A stretch of DNA of 64,000 nt from Mucilaginibacter rigui. GTDB lineage: Bacteria > Bacteroidota > Bacteroidia > Sphingobacteriales > Sphingobacteriaceae. Every line of letters begins with the position of its first letter. Positions within the stretch are counted from its first letter, which is position 1. Shown piece after piece: positions 27,253 to 36,879 of this stretch. Both the position numbers and the translations under genes were made by a program. Location: contig NZ_JACWMW010000002.1 in NCBI RefSeq assembly GCF_014773275.1, forward strand, positions 682,001-746,000, in the 5' to 3' direction. The notes beneath the pieces were generated by a model. That model was not told the DNA's origin. It saw nothing but the letters and a program-made list of their open reading frames with translations, and did not search any database.

Positions 27253-27293
27253 AATGTAGAGTTACATTATTTGCTTAAATTACATTATCTGCT
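27253..27293. promoter_or_regulatory. Candidate operator upstream of the susC-like gene
   Basis: Two direct copies of TTACATTAT(T/C)TGCT at 27262-27275 and 27280-27293, spaced 18 bp start to start. The first also forms an inverted repeat AATGTA-N4-TACATT at 27253-27268. It lies 56 bp before the susC ATG, in the gap after the HTH regulator gene. A plausible binding site for that regulator. Confidence 0.45.
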
Positions 27294-27348
27294 CAACTTC
27301 GAACCTACAAAAACCAATTAACCCAGTACTTAAAAATTATTAACCACT

Positions 27349-30300
27349 ATGAAGAGAATTTATACAATCTCGGGGTTACTGCTATTGTTTACTTTTTTCA
27401 CAACTGCTGCATTTGCGCAAAACATTACCGTTAAAGGTAAAGTTACCGACGGCGCCAATGGCGATGCGCTTATAGGCGTAACAGTTGCTGTAAAAGGTAC
27501 AACAACCGGTACCCAAACCGATGTTAATGGCGCTTACTCATTAAGCGTACCAACTAATGCAACACTACAGGTATCCTATATAGGTTATACCACACAGGAC
27601 ATTGTTGTAGACGGCCGTACTGCAATTGATATTAAAATGCAAGGCAGCAGCAACCAATTACAGCAAGTTGTAGTTGTGGGCTATGGTACGCAGCGCAAAC
27701 TTGACGTTACCGGTTCGGTAGCATCAGTTAAAGGCGAAGATATCTCAAAGCAATCATCAACAAACGCTGTAAGCTCATTACAGGGTAAAGTTGCCGGTGT
27801 GCAGATTTCTAATGCAGGCGGCCCGGGCTCATCACCGCAAATCAGGATCCGCGGCCTTGGTACTGTATATGGTAATGCCAACCCGCTTTATGTAGTAGAC
27901 GGCGCATGGTTTGATGATATTAGCTTTTTAAACCCTAATGATGTTGAAAACATCAGTATCCTAAAAGATGCGTCGAGTGAATCTATTTACGGTGTAAGGG
28001 CGGCAAATGGCGTAGTTTTGGTAACTACCAAAAAAGGCAAGGGTGCGCCTACTGTTAATTACAGCGCTTACGCTGGCTGGCAAAAAGTAACCAACCAACC
28101 AAAGTTGGCCAATGCTACAGAATATGCAACTTTAATTAATGAGTTAAACGCTATTCAGTTTCCATCAGATCCGCAAACGTTTGCAGATCCATCAAAATTT
28201 GGCACCGGCACCGATTGGCTAAATGTAGTACTGCGCGACGCATTTACCATGAAACACGACATTACCGTTAGCGGTAGCACAGATAAGTCTACCTACTCTT
28301 TTTCTGCAGGTTACTTAACTCAACAAGGTGTAGTTACCGGTAACAACTATGACCGTATGACCGCGCATTTACAACAGGATGTGCAAGCCACTAAATTTTT
28401 AAAATTAGGTTACAATGCTGTTTTGCAAAGCAGCAAATCAAGGGATGTACCGGGTGATGTTATTTATAAAGCATTTACCGCATCGCCTGTAGTGCCTGTT
28501 TATTACAACGACGGTGCTTACGGTGATCCTAATGATTTCCCTATCGGTACGGCTACCAATAACCCTAAAGCCCAGTTAGACTTTTTTAACCAGCGCTCTA
28601 ATGGTTACCGTATAACAGGTAACATGTTTGCTGATATCAAATTCACAAACTATTTAACATTCCATACCAGCTTTGGGGGTGAATTTGGCCAGGCAGAGGT
28701 ATTAGGGTACGTTCCGGCTTATAAAGCTACAGCTACTCAGTTAAATGATAACAGTACCCTTAATGTGTCAAGAGGCGAAGTAAGGAACTGGATATGGGAG
28801 AATACCCTAACCTTCGATAAAACTTTTGGCGATCATCACTTAACTGTTTTGGCTGGCCAGTCATCACAGCGCTACAAATCATACAATATTACGGCATCAG
28901 CACGTAATGTGCCTTTTACAAGCGATGGTGACCTTTACCTGGGTTTAGGAAGTACCACTACAGATCCTAATTTCCCCCGTACAATTGATGATAGCGGGTC
29001 ATTAGCAACCTATGAATCATACTTTGGAAGGGTTAACTACGCATTTAAAGACAGGTATCTGTTAAATGCATCATTCCGTGCGGATGGTTCATCAAAATTT
29101 ATTGGCAACCAGCGTTGGGGATATTTCCCTTCAGTGGGCGCGGGCTGGGTTATCAGCAACGAGGATTTCATGAAGGATCAGCACATATTTGATAATTTAA
29201 AGATCAGAGGTAGCTGGGGTAAAATTGGTAACGCATCTGTACCAGCCAACCTTTCTACTCTGGTTGTTAATAATTCTGCTGCCTTTACAGCTATTTATAA
29301 CGGCCAACCTGCAACAGGCGCAAACATTACACAGATCGTTCCTCCAATTACTTATTGGGAGCGTGGTGTTGGTACAGATTTCGGCCTGGAGATGGCCTTC
29401 TTAAACAATCGGTTAACATTTGAGGCTGATTATTACGAAAAGAAAACAGAGCAGGCCATTTTTGCTATACCTGTTTTAGGCTCATTAGGAACAAGCGGTG
29501 GTACTATTATTGGTAACCAGGCTACTTTCCGCAACAGGGGGTTTGAATTTGCTGCCAGCTGGAGAGGTACCATTGCAAGCGATTTCACCTATAACTTAAG
29601 CGGTAATTTTAGCATCAATAATAATAAGGTGTTATCAACAGTTACGGGCGCCAACCCAATTTACGGAGGCGGTGCAGCTGCAACAGGTGGCCAGTTAGCC
29701 ACTCGTACAATTGTAGGGCAGCCAATTGGCGAATACTATGGTTTAGTTGTTGACGGCGTTTTCCAAAATGCAGCAGAAGTAGCCGCTTCATTACAGCCGG
29801 ATGCAAAACCAGGCGATTTTAAATATAAAGACCTTAATGGGGATAAAGTTATTGACGCGAAGGATCGTACCGCTATTGGTAACCCTAACCCTAAGTATCT
29901 GTATGGCTTTAGCGCAAACCTTAACTACAAAGCATTTGACTTTACAATTGATTTGCAGGGTGTTGCCGGTGTTGATGTTTATAACGCCAATAAAGGCCTA
30001 CGCTACGGTTCAGAAAATTATACAAAAGATTTTTATGACAACCGCTGGCATGGCGAAGGTACTTCAAATACCTACCCATCAGCAAACGTAGGTGGTGGTA
30101 ATAACTATAAGCCAAATACTTTCTTTGTAGAAAGCGGCGCTTATTTCAGGGTAAGAAACCTGCAAGTAGGCTATACGCTTCCATCTGCCGTTGCATCAAA
30201 AATATTTATGAAAAGGGTTAGGATTTTTGCCAGCGGGCAAAACGTATTCAATTCTTTCTCATACAAAGGGTTCAATCCTGAGATTGGTGGACAAGGCGAT

Positions 30301-30384
30301 CAGCCGGGTATAAATGCCGGTATTGATAATGGTGCATATCCGCTATATGCCACTTATAACTTCGGTGTAAATGTTACATTTTAA
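27349..30384 (+). CDS. SusC/RagA-family TonB-linked outer membrane transporter
   Basis: 1011 aa. Signal peptide (TAAFAQ, residue ~24), CarboxypepD_reg-like domain (ITVKGKVTDGANGDALIGVTV, ~25-100), SusC signature VVVGYGTQRKLDVTGSVASV, plug domain (to ~230, DASSESIYGVRAANGVVLVTT), and a 22-strand barrel to the terminal NFGVNVTF. It would import oligosaccharides through the outer membrane using TonB energy together with the SusD protein encoded 21 bp downstream. First structural gene of the polysaccharide-utilization locus. Confidence 0.96.
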   Translation: MKRIYTISGLLLLFTFFTTAAFAQNITVKGKVTDGANGDALIGVTVAVKGTTTGTQTDVNGAYSLSVPTNATLQVSYIGYTTQDIVVDGRTAIDIKMQGSSNQLQQVVVVGYGTQRKLDVTGSVASVKGEDISKQSSTNAVSSLQGKVAGVQISNAGGPGSSPQIRIRGLGTVYGNANPLYVVDGAWFDDISFLNPNDVENISILKDASSESIYGVRAANGVVLVTTKKGKGAPTVNYSAYAGWQKVTNQPKLANATEYATLINELNAIQFPSDPQTFADPSKFGTGTDWLNVVLRDAFTMKHDITVSGSTDKSTYSFSAGYLTQQGVVTGNNYDRMTAHLQQDVQATKFLKLGYNAVLQSSKSRDVPGDVIYKAFTASPVVPVYYNDGAYGDPNDFPIGTATNNPKAQLDFFNQRSNGYRITGNMFADIKFTNYLTFHTSFGGEFGQAEVLGYVPAYKATATQLNDNSTLNVSRGEVRNWIWENTLTFDKTFGDHHLTVLAGQSSQRYKSYNITASARNVPFTSDGDLYLGLGSTTTDPNFPRTIDDSGSLATYESYFGRVNYAFKDRYLLNASFRADGSSKFIGNQRWGYFPSVGAGWVISNEDFMKDQHIFDNLKIRGSWGKIGNASVPANLSTLVVNNSAAFTAIYNGQPATGANITQIVPPITYWERGVGTDFGLEMAFLNNRLTFEADYYEKKTEQAIFAIPVLGSLGTSGGTIIGNQATFRNRGFEFAASWRGTIASDFTYNLSGNFSINNNKVLSTVTGANPIYGGGAAATGGQLATRTIVGQPIGEYYGLVVDGVFQNAAEVAASLQPDAKPGDFKYKDLNGDKVIDAKDRTAIGNPNPKYLYGFSANLNYKAFDFTIDLQGVAGVDVYNANKGLRYGSENYTKDFYDNRWHGEGTSNTYPSANVGGGNNYKPNTFFVESGAYFRVRNLQVGYTLPSAVASKIFMKRVRIFASGQNVFNSFSYKGFNPEIGGQGDQPGINAGIDNGAYPLYATYNFGVNVTF

Positions 30385-30405
30385 CAATTAAAAATATTTA
30401 AAGTC

Positions 30406-31878
30406 ATGTTTATAAAAAACTTTAAAAGTACACTTACTTTAAGTACGTGTGCAGCACTGCTGGTAGTATCACAGGGATGCAAAAAAAGCTTCCTTGATGT
30501 GCCGCCACAAGGGCAGCAGCCAAGCCAGGAATTCTTTAAAACCCAGGATGACGCTACAAAAGCAGTAAACTCTATATATGCCAACTTACGTGCATGGAAC
30601 AACACAGCTTTTGCCCCTATGGCAATTGAAAGCTTAGGGTCTGATGAGGCTGAAAAAGGAAGTACACCTGCAGATGCTTCATACATGAATGCATTTGATA
30701 ATTTTACCGTAACTGCAACAGAAGGCCAGATCCAGGACTTTTGGAACGGTGAATATCAAGACATACAGCTATGTAACCAGGTGTTGGATAATGTGCCCAA
30801 CATCTCTATGGACGCGAGTCTTAAAAACCGTTATTTAGCGGAAGCAAAATTTGTACGCGCTTACGCATACTTTAGGCTGGTACGTGCTTTTGGCGATGTG
30901 CCGTTGCGTTTACATTTACCGAAGGATGCCAGCGAATATAATCTTCCGCGCACACCTAAGGCAGATGTTTGGGCAGCTATTGAAGCAGATTTAACTGATG
31001 CTGCTGCAGTTTTACCACAAAGTTACGGCTCAAATGATATTGGCCGTGCTACAAAAGGTGCTGCATTAGCGTTACATGCAAAAGCTGCTATGTATCAGAA
31101 AAAATGGGATTTGGTTTTAAGCCTAACCAATACAGTTAAAGGCCTTGGTTATACTTTGTTCCCTAATTTTGAAGAATCCTTCAGGATACCTAATGAGAAT
31201 AATTCAGAATCGGTTTTTGAAATACAGGCCCAAAGTTTAGGCGGAGGTGCTGCAACAAGCCAGTATTCGCAAATACAAGGTGTACCGGGTAACCTTAACC
31301 TGGGTTGGGGCTTTAATACGCCTACAGAGGCATTAGTTGCCGCATTTGAGCCTGGCGACCCACGTATGGACGCTACTATCATCTTCAGAGGCGAAACTAC
31401 CCCACAGGGCGATGCTATTGAAATATCTGGGCCAAACCCAAGGTATAATCAAAAATCGTATGTTCCTAAAAGCTATCCTTTTATCCAAAACCAGGGCGAG
31501 GACCAAAACGTAAGAGTTTTGCGCTATGCCGAAGTATTATTAATGAATGCTGAAGCCGCTAATGAAACCGGAGATCCGACAACAGCATTAGCCGACCTGG
31601 AATTGGTTAGGGCGCGTGCACGTGGTGGAAATAACGCTATCTTACCTAAAATAACCACTACAGATCAAATTGCCCTGCGTACTGCCATATGGCACGAGCG
31701 CCAGGTAGAGTTAGCCATGGAGTTTGACCGTTATTTTGATGTTATACGCCAGGGCCGCGCACAAACCATATTTGGCCCTAAAGGCTGGAAACCAAACAAA
31801 AATGAAGTTTGGCCAATCCCTCAAAATGAGATCGACCTGTCGGCAGGTGTATTAATCCAAAATCCAGGTTATAATTAA
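30406..31878 (+). CDS. SusD/RagB-family glycan-binding lipoprotein
   Basis: 490 aa. Lipobox VVSQGCKKS (Cys25). A TPR-like SusD fold: FLDVPPQGQQPSQEFFKTQDDATKAVNSIY at the N-terminus, AEAKFVRAYAYFRLVRAFGDVPLRL in the middle, and the C-terminal WHERQVELAMEFDRYFDVIRQGRA block. It caps the SusC barrel and binds the target oligosaccharide at the cell surface. Encoded between SusC and the LamG lipoprotein with 21-bp gaps on each side, so surely one transcript. Confidence 0.95.
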   Translation: MFIKNFKSTLTLSTCAALLVVSQGCKKSFLDVPPQGQQPSQEFFKTQDDATKAVNSIYANLRAWNNTAFAPMAIESLGSDEAEKGSTPADASYMNAFDNFTVTATEGQIQDFWNGEYQDIQLCNQVLDNVPNISMDASLKNRYLAEAKFVRAYAYFRLVRAFGDVPLRLHLPKDASEYNLPRTPKADVWAAIEADLTDAAAVLPQSYGSNDIGRATKGAALALHAKAAMYQKKWDLVLSLTNTVKGLGYTLFPNFEESFRIPNENNSESVFEIQAQSLGGGAATSQYSQIQGVPGNLNLGWGFNTPTEALVAAFEPGDPRMDATIIFRGETTPQGDAIEISGPNPRYNQKSYVPKSYPFIQNQGEDQNVRVLRYAEVLLMNAEAANETGDPTTALADLELVRARARGGNNAILPKITTTDQIALRTAIWHERQVELAMEFDRYFDVIRQGRAQTIFGPKGWKPNKNEVWPIPQNEIDLSAGVLIQNPGYN

Positions 31879-31899
31879 TTATTATTAATACTTAATGTT

Positions 31900-32733
31900 A
31901 TGAGAAAACCAAATCTATATATATTGATGGCTGCACTTGTTAGTGCAGGCCTTTCATCATGCCAAAAAAAGTTTGACCCGGCAACTTATGCGCCTGCCTT
32001 AGATATTAATGGCTACACAGCAGCAAGCCAGGTTGCCAAAGAAAACTTAGTTGCCTATTGGGCTTTTGACGGAGGCCTGGTTGATAGCGTATCAAACACC
32101 TCGGGCACCGCAACAGGAACTACCTTTGCCACTGGTATTAAACGCGATGCAATGCAAGGTGCTTTAAATAGTTACGTAATAACTGCTCCATCATCGGATG
32201 TAACTAATCTTAAAAGTTTTACCCTTACCGAATGGATAAACACACCGCCGCCATCAGTGGGTATTATACCTATATTCTCGCTTGCTAATAAAACGGGCTT
32301 TTGGGGTAATATTGAGTTTTTCTTTGAAAACGGAAGTACAAATGATAATGGATTATTACGTTTCCATTTATTTAACGGAACCGATGACAAGGCACTGGAA
32401 GTAAATGGCGTAAAAAACCTGTTCAATAAATTTGTAAACATTGCGTTTTCTTACGATGCTACCACATCAAATTGCAAAATTTATGTAAACGGTTCAAGGA
32501 TTTTTAGCGGTGCGTTCCCGGGTGTAACAGGCCCTTTAAATTTTAAAGACCAGGGTAATATTGTTTTTGGCGCACCACAATTCATGACCACTCCCAGCCA
32601 AACATCAAGCCATGGCGCTGAAGGTTGGGCAAGTTTTATGCCTGGTAAATTAGATGAAGTAAGAATTTATAACAAAGCGTTATCCGACATAGAAGTTGGC
32701 TCTATTGCCAAACTCGAAGGTCGCGGAAAGTAA
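31900..32733 (+). CDS. LamG-domain surface lipoprotein in the SusE/F position
   Basis: 277 aa. Lipobox GLSSCQKK (Cys21). A single LamG/concanavalin A-like domain (~45-275) starts ENLVAYWAFDGGLVDSVSNTSG and ends PGKLDEVRIYNKALSDIEVGSI, both typical of LamG_3 jelly-roll proteins. No catalytic acid pair is evident. By position and lipidation it should be a surface glycan-binding protein assisting SusD. A strong terminator follows the gene, separating it from the hydrolases. Confidence 0.85.
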   Translation: MRKPNLYILMAALVSAGLSSCQKKFDPATYAPALDINGYTAASQVAKENLVAYWAFDGGLVDSVSNTSGTATGTTFATGIKRDAMQGALNSYVITAPSSDVTNLKSFTLTEWINTPPPSVGIIPIFSLANKTGFWGNIEFFFENGSTNDNGLLRFHLFNGTDDKALEVNGVKNLFNKFVNIAFSYDATTSNCKIYVNGSRIFSGAFPGVTGPLNFKDQGNIVFGAPQFMTTPSQTSSHGAEGWASFMPGKLDEVRIYNKALSDIEVGSIAKLEGRGK

Positions 32734-32749
32734 ACATTTGATTGAGTAT

Positions 32750-32786
32750 GAGGTTGCCTGGCGTATGCCGGGCAGCCTCTTTTTTT
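32750..32786 (+). terminator. Intrinsic terminator inside the PUL
   Basis: GAGGtTGCCtGGC-GTAT-GCCgGGCAgCCTC followed by seven T. A textbook rho-independent terminator between the LamG lipoprotein and the first glycoside hydrolase. Confidence 0.85.
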
Positions 32787-32830
32787 GAAATTTAGTTTGC
32801 AGGTATTTGCTTGCTCAAATAATATTGTTG

Positions 32831-34504
32831 ATGAAAGATTTAAAGATTTTTGCCACGCTGGGTTTATTTACGTTGTTTTTTGCCTGTAGCAAAAGCGGCA
32901 CCACGCCAACCCCGGTTACCCCACCTGTTACCCCGCCTGCATCATTTAGTTTTAATGCGCTAAAAGTGAACGGGCTTAACAATGGGTTTAATTACACCAA
33001 CATAAATAAAACCCCGGTTATTAAAATCAGTTTTTCAAAAGCACTTAGCAAAGCATCTGTTGGCACTGCCATTCTTATTAAGGATAAAGCCGGTGCCAAA
33101 GTAAACTATACTACTACATACGAAGATAACGATAACACTATTGTAATTAAACCTACGCTGGCTGTTATTTCCAAATACACAGTTGATGTAACCACCGGCC
33201 TTAAATCAACAGATAATGGCAACCTGCAATCGGCATTAACCATTAACCTGACTACCGGTATAGATTCGACAGATAAGTTCACCGCTATATCAGACAACCA
33301 ACTGCTTGACCTGGTGCAGAAACAAACTTTGAAATACTTTTATGATTTTGGACATCCGGTAAGTGGACTGGCTTTAGAGCGTAATACATCAGGCGATGTG
33401 GTAACTACAGGCGGTTCGGGTTTTGGTATTATGGCTATGGTAGTTGGCGTTAACCGCAACTTTATAACTCGTGCCGAAGGCCTTGCACGCCTGCAGAAAA
33501 TTGTAGGTTTCTTAAAAAACAAAGCTGTTACATTTCATGGAGCATTCCCGCATTGGTTAAATGGTACATCAGGTGCCGTACAGCCATTTAGCGCGCAGGA
33601 TAACGGTGCCGACCTGATCGAAACATCATTCCTGATGGAAGGGCTATTAACCGCACGCCAGTATTTTAACGGCGCTGGTGCTGATGAAACTGCCTTGAGG
33701 GCCGATATAACAACCCTTTATAATAATGTGGAGTGGGACTGGTTTAGGCAAGGCAACCAAAATGTACTTTACTGGCACTGGAGCCCAAGCAACGGCTGGG
33801 CTATCAACATGAAAATTAGCGGCTGGAACGAGGGTTTGATAGCGTATGTATTAGCGGCCTCATCAACCACGCACAGTATACCTAAAATTGTTTATGATAA
33901 TGGCTGGGCGGGTAATGGCAGTATGAAAAATGGTGCAACCTATTACGGGGTAAAATTGCCTTTAGGCCCGGCACAAGGTGGCCCGTTATTTTTCGCGCAT
34001 TACTCGTTTTTGGGTATTAACCCTACTGGTTTGGCCGATGCTTACGCAAATTATGAAGACCAAAACAAAGCGCACGCTCAAATTAATTATAATTACTGTG
34101 TTGCAAACCCCAAAAACTATTATGGCTACGGTGCCGATAGTTGGGGCTTAACTGCAAGCGATATTGAAGGCGGCTATACCGCAAGTTCGCCAACAAATGA
34201 TGTTGGGGTAATTGCACCTACAGCGGCTATATCATCAATGCCTTATACGCCAACGCAATCAATGGCGGCGTTAAAGTTCATGTATTATAAATTGGGCGAC
34301 AAAATGTGGGGGCCCTATGGTTTTTATGACGCATATAACTTGAACAATCCATGGTTTGCCAATTCATACCTGGCTATTGATCAGGGGCCAATTGTGGTAA
34401 TGATAGAGAATTACAGGAGCGGCCTGCTTTGGAATTTGTTTATGAGCTGCCCTGAAATAAAAACAGGCATGAAGGGACTGGGCTTTACAGGGCCATCATT
34501 ATAA
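32831..34504 (+). CDS. GH144-type glucoamylase-family lipoprotein (putative beta-1,2-glucanase)
   Basis: 557 aa from the ATG at 32831 (MKDLKIFATLGLFTLFFACSKS); an upstream in-frame ATG would bury the lipobox. Lipidated Cys19, a Pro/Thr linker, an Ig-like Big_5 domain (~40-150), then the PF10091 (alpha/alpha)6 catalytic domain (~160-557). Key stretches are DFGHPVSGLALER, TTGGSGFGIMAM, FPHWLNG, YWHWSPSNGWAIN, SYLAIDQGPIVVMIENYRSGLLW. This family includes GH144 endo-beta-1,2-glucanases of Bacteroidota. Surface anchoring suggests it makes the first cuts before SusC import. The exact linkage specificity is inferred. Confidence 0.85.
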   Translation: MKDLKIFATLGLFTLFFACSKSGTTPTPVTPPVTPPASFSFNALKVNGLNNGFNYTNINKTPVIKISFSKALSKASVGTAILIKDKAGAKVNYTTTYEDNDNTIVIKPTLAVISKYTVDVTTGLKSTDNGNLQSALTINLTTGIDSTDKFTAISDNQLLDLVQKQTLKYFYDFGHPVSGLALERNTSGDVVTTGGSGFGIMAMVVGVNRNFITRAEGLARLQKIVGFLKNKAVTFHGAFPHWLNGTSGAVQPFSAQDNGADLIETSFLMEGLLTARQYFNGAGADETALRADITTLYNNVEWDWFRQGNQNVLYWHWSPSNGWAINMKISGWNEGLIAYVLAASSTTHSIPKIVYDNGWAGNGSMKNGATYYGVKLPLGPAQGGPLFFAHYSFLGINPTGLADAYANYEDQNKAHAQINYNYCVANPKNYYGYGADSWGLTASDIEGGYTASSPTNDVGVIAPTAAISSMPYTPTQSMAALKFMYYKLGDKMWGPYGFYDAYNLNNPWFANSYLAIDQGPIVVMIENYRSGLLWNLFMSCPEIKTGMKGLGFTGPSL

Positions 34505-34557
34505 AAACACCTTAAGTAAGGTGCCGCTTGACTTTTAATTATCATATAACCACACTC

Positions 34558-35907
34558 ATGAAAAAAATATTACTCTGTGCCATTATGTCAATAGCATCTG
34601 CTTACTGCATGGCGCAAAAAACGGCTAAAGCCGCTGATGGCATAAAACCGGTAGGCATCATCAAAAACCTAAGCGACAGCGCCCTTTTGGATGTGGTGCA
34701 GCGCCAAACATTCCGTTACTTTTGGGATTTTGGGCACCCTGTTAGCGGCCTTGCCCGCGAGCGCAGCAATAAATCATTTGATTATGGTGATGAAGTGGTA
34801 ACCACAGGTGGTTCGGGCTTTGGCATTATGGCCATGATAGCTGCCGATCACCGCAAATTCATAACGCATGAGCAATCTGTGGACAGGATGGTTAAAATTG
34901 TTGATTTCCTGTTTAAGGCCGATGCTTACCACGGTGTGTTTCCGCATTGGCTAAACGGCGAAACTGGCAAAACCATCCGCTTTGGCCGCAAGGATGATGG
35001 CGGCGACCTGGTGGAGACGGCATACCTGCTGCAAGGCCTAATATGTGCCAAACAATACTATACCGCCGATACACCAAAAGAACGCCGCATACGCGATGTG
35101 ATCAGTTGGATATGGGGCGAGGTAGAGTGGAACTGGTACACCCGCGATGGCCGCGACAACCTGTACTGGCACTGGAGCCCAAATAACGGCTGGGCCATGA
35201 ATTTCCCTATCAGAGGATTTAACGAGTGCCTGATCACCTACATACTTGCCGCATCTGCCGACCGCTACCCGGTTAGTGCCGATGTATACCACCGGGGCTG
35301 GGCACAAAGCGACTTTTTTAAAAATGGCCATACTTACTATGGCTATAAGTTACCGCTGGGTTTCCCGTATGGTGGCCCGCTGTTCTTCTCGCAATATTCA
35401 TTCCTGGGCTTAAATCCTAAGGGGCTAAAAGACCGCTATGCCGATTATTGGGAACAAAACCTTAACCACACCCTAATTAACCATGCTTATTGTGTTGATA
35501 ACCCTAAAAAGTTTAAAGGTTACGGCGAAAACTCATGGGGCTTAACCGCCAGCGATAACTACGAAGGTTATAACGCCCATTCGCCGGATAACGACCTGGG
35601 GGTTATAACGCCAACCGCCGCTTTATCAGCGTTTCCGTATACACCAGAATATTCAATGAAAGCGCTGCGCCACTTTTATTACGACCTGGGCGATAAGATA
35701 TGGGGCGAATATGGTTTTACCGATGCCTTTAGCGAATCGCACGATTGGTACGCTAAATCATACCTGGCTATTGACCAGGGGCCAATTGTGGTAATGATAG
35801 AGAACTACAGGAGCGGCCTGCTCTGGAAATTGTTTATGAGCGCACCCGAAGTACAAAACGGGTTAAAAAAGCTTGATTTTCAGAGCCCCGCTATCGCGAA
35901 GAAATAG
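34558..35907 (+). CDS. GH144-type glucoamylase-family enzyme, exported
   Basis: 449 aa from the ATG at 34558 (MKKILLCAIMSI); a longer frame prefixes ten spacer codons. A cleavable signal peptide (YCMAQ) without lipobox predicts a periplasmic enzyme. The PF10091 domain is full length and parallels the previous gene (DFGHPVSGLARER, TTGGSGFGIMAM, FPHWLNG, YWHWSPNNGWAMN, IDQGPIVVMIENYRSGLLW) but lacks the Ig domain. The pair looks like a duplication giving a surface endo-enzyme and a periplasmic one. Probably cotranscribed with the first (53-bp gap). Confidence 0.87.
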   Translation: MKKILLCAIMSIASAYCMAQKTAKAADGIKPVGIIKNLSDSALLDVVQRQTFRYFWDFGHPVSGLARERSNKSFDYGDEVVTTGGSGFGIMAMIAADHRKFITHEQSVDRMVKIVDFLFKADAYHGVFPHWLNGETGKTIRFGRKDDGGDLVETAYLLQGLICAKQYYTADTPKERRIRDVISWIWGEVEWNWYTRDGRDNLYWHWSPNNGWAMNFPIRGFNECLITYILAASADRYPVSADVYHRGWAQSDFFKNGHTYYGYKLPLGFPYGGPLFFSQYSFLGLNPKGLKDRYADYWEQNLNHTLINHAYCVDNPKKFKGYGENSWGLTASDNYEGYNAHSPDNDLGVITPTAALSAFPYTPEYSMKALRHFYYDLGDKIWGEYGFTDAFSESHDWYAKSYLAIDQGPIVVMIENYRSGLLWKLFMSAPEVQNGLKKLDFQSPAIAKK

Positions 35908-36025
35908 ACTGAAGTGTAGGGGTTGGATGTAACGATAGTACCGATCCCGGAAAATAAATTTAATGAAGTGAATTGAAAGGCGTTAATTTACGTTAAGTAG
36001 TTTTACCAAATTAAACTTATAACAC

Positions 36026-36826
36026 ATGACGATCAAAAAAGTAAGAATATTGGCAATGCTGGGTATCATGTACCTGGCATTGCCTTTTTTAGTACAGGCG
36101 CAAACCAATTCCGCGTTTGATAGGGGCTCGTACATCAATAAAACCGATACGTTGGCCTACCGTATTTTATTTCCTAAAAAGTTCGACCCATCAAAAAAAT
36201 ATCCATTGATCATGGTACTGCATGGCGCAGGCGAACGTGGTAATGATAACGAAGCGCAGCTTAAATATGGCCCAAAATTGTTCCTGAACGATACTATCCG
36301 CCAAAATTATCCCGCAATAGTGGTTTTTCCGCAATGCCCTAATAACAGTTTTTGGGCAAACGTTAAAATAGAGCAAAACGCAGCCGGAAAATTTATCTTT
36401 AATTTCCAGGAGGGCGGCGAGCCTACTACAGCTATGCATGCTTTGCTTGGCCTGGTTGACCAAATGCTTGATAAACCCTTTGTGAATAAAAAGCAGGTTT
36501 ACATTGGCGGCCTTTCAATGGGTGGCATGGGTACGTTTGAAATATTACGCCGCAAGCCCAATACTTTTGCAGCAGCCTTTGCCATTTGCGGCGGCGATAA
36601 CACTAACAATGTTACTAAGTATGCAAAAAAGGTGCCTTTGTGGATCTTTCACGGCCAAAAGGATAGCGTAGTGCCGTTTGATCATTCGCAGGTGGTGGTT
36701 GATGCTTTGAAAGCAGCAGGCGCCGACCCTAAATTCACTATTTACCCTAATGATGATCATAACAGTTGGGACGATGCCTTTGCAGAACCACAGCTTATAC
36801 CCTGGCTTTTCGCGCACAGTAAATAA
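36026..36826 (+). CDS. Secreted alpha/beta-hydrolase (PHB depolymerase/carboxylesterase-like)
   Basis: 266 aa. Signal peptide ending VQAQ (residue ~26). The catalytic triad is visible: Ser164 in GGLSMGGMG, Asp213 in GQKDSVVP, His245 in NDDHNSWDDAF. The oxyanion region is LHGAGERG. This is the family of secreted esterases often annotated as phospholipase/carboxylesterase or prolyl-oligopeptidase-like. Position at the end of the PUL suggests removal of ester substituents from the glycan, but its separate 118-bp upstream gap leaves that open. Confidence 0.85.
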   Translation: MTIKKVRILAMLGIMYLALPFLVQAQTNSAFDRGSYINKTDTLAYRILFPKKFDPSKKYPLIMVLHGAGERGNDNEAQLKYGPKLFLNDTIRQNYPAIVVFPQCPNNSFWANVKIEQNAAGKFIFNFQEGGEPTTAMHALLGLVDQMLDKPFVNKKQVYIGGLSMGGMGTFEILRRKPNTFAAAFAICGGDNTNNVTKYAKKVPLWIFHGQKDSVVPFDHSQVVVDALKAAGADPKFTIYPNDDHNSWDDAFAEPQLIPWLFAHSK

Positions 36827-36827
36827 T

Positions 36828-36861
36828 AAAAAAGCGGCGCCCATACAGGTGCCGCTTTTTT
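36828..36861. terminator. Bidirectional terminator at the end of the PUL
   Basis: AAAAAAGCGGC / GCCGCTTTTTT stem between the esterase gene (+) and the lipoprotein gene (-), with A and T tracts on both sides. Confidence 0.85.
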
Positions 36862-36879
36862 GTTGAGATTTAGCTGATG

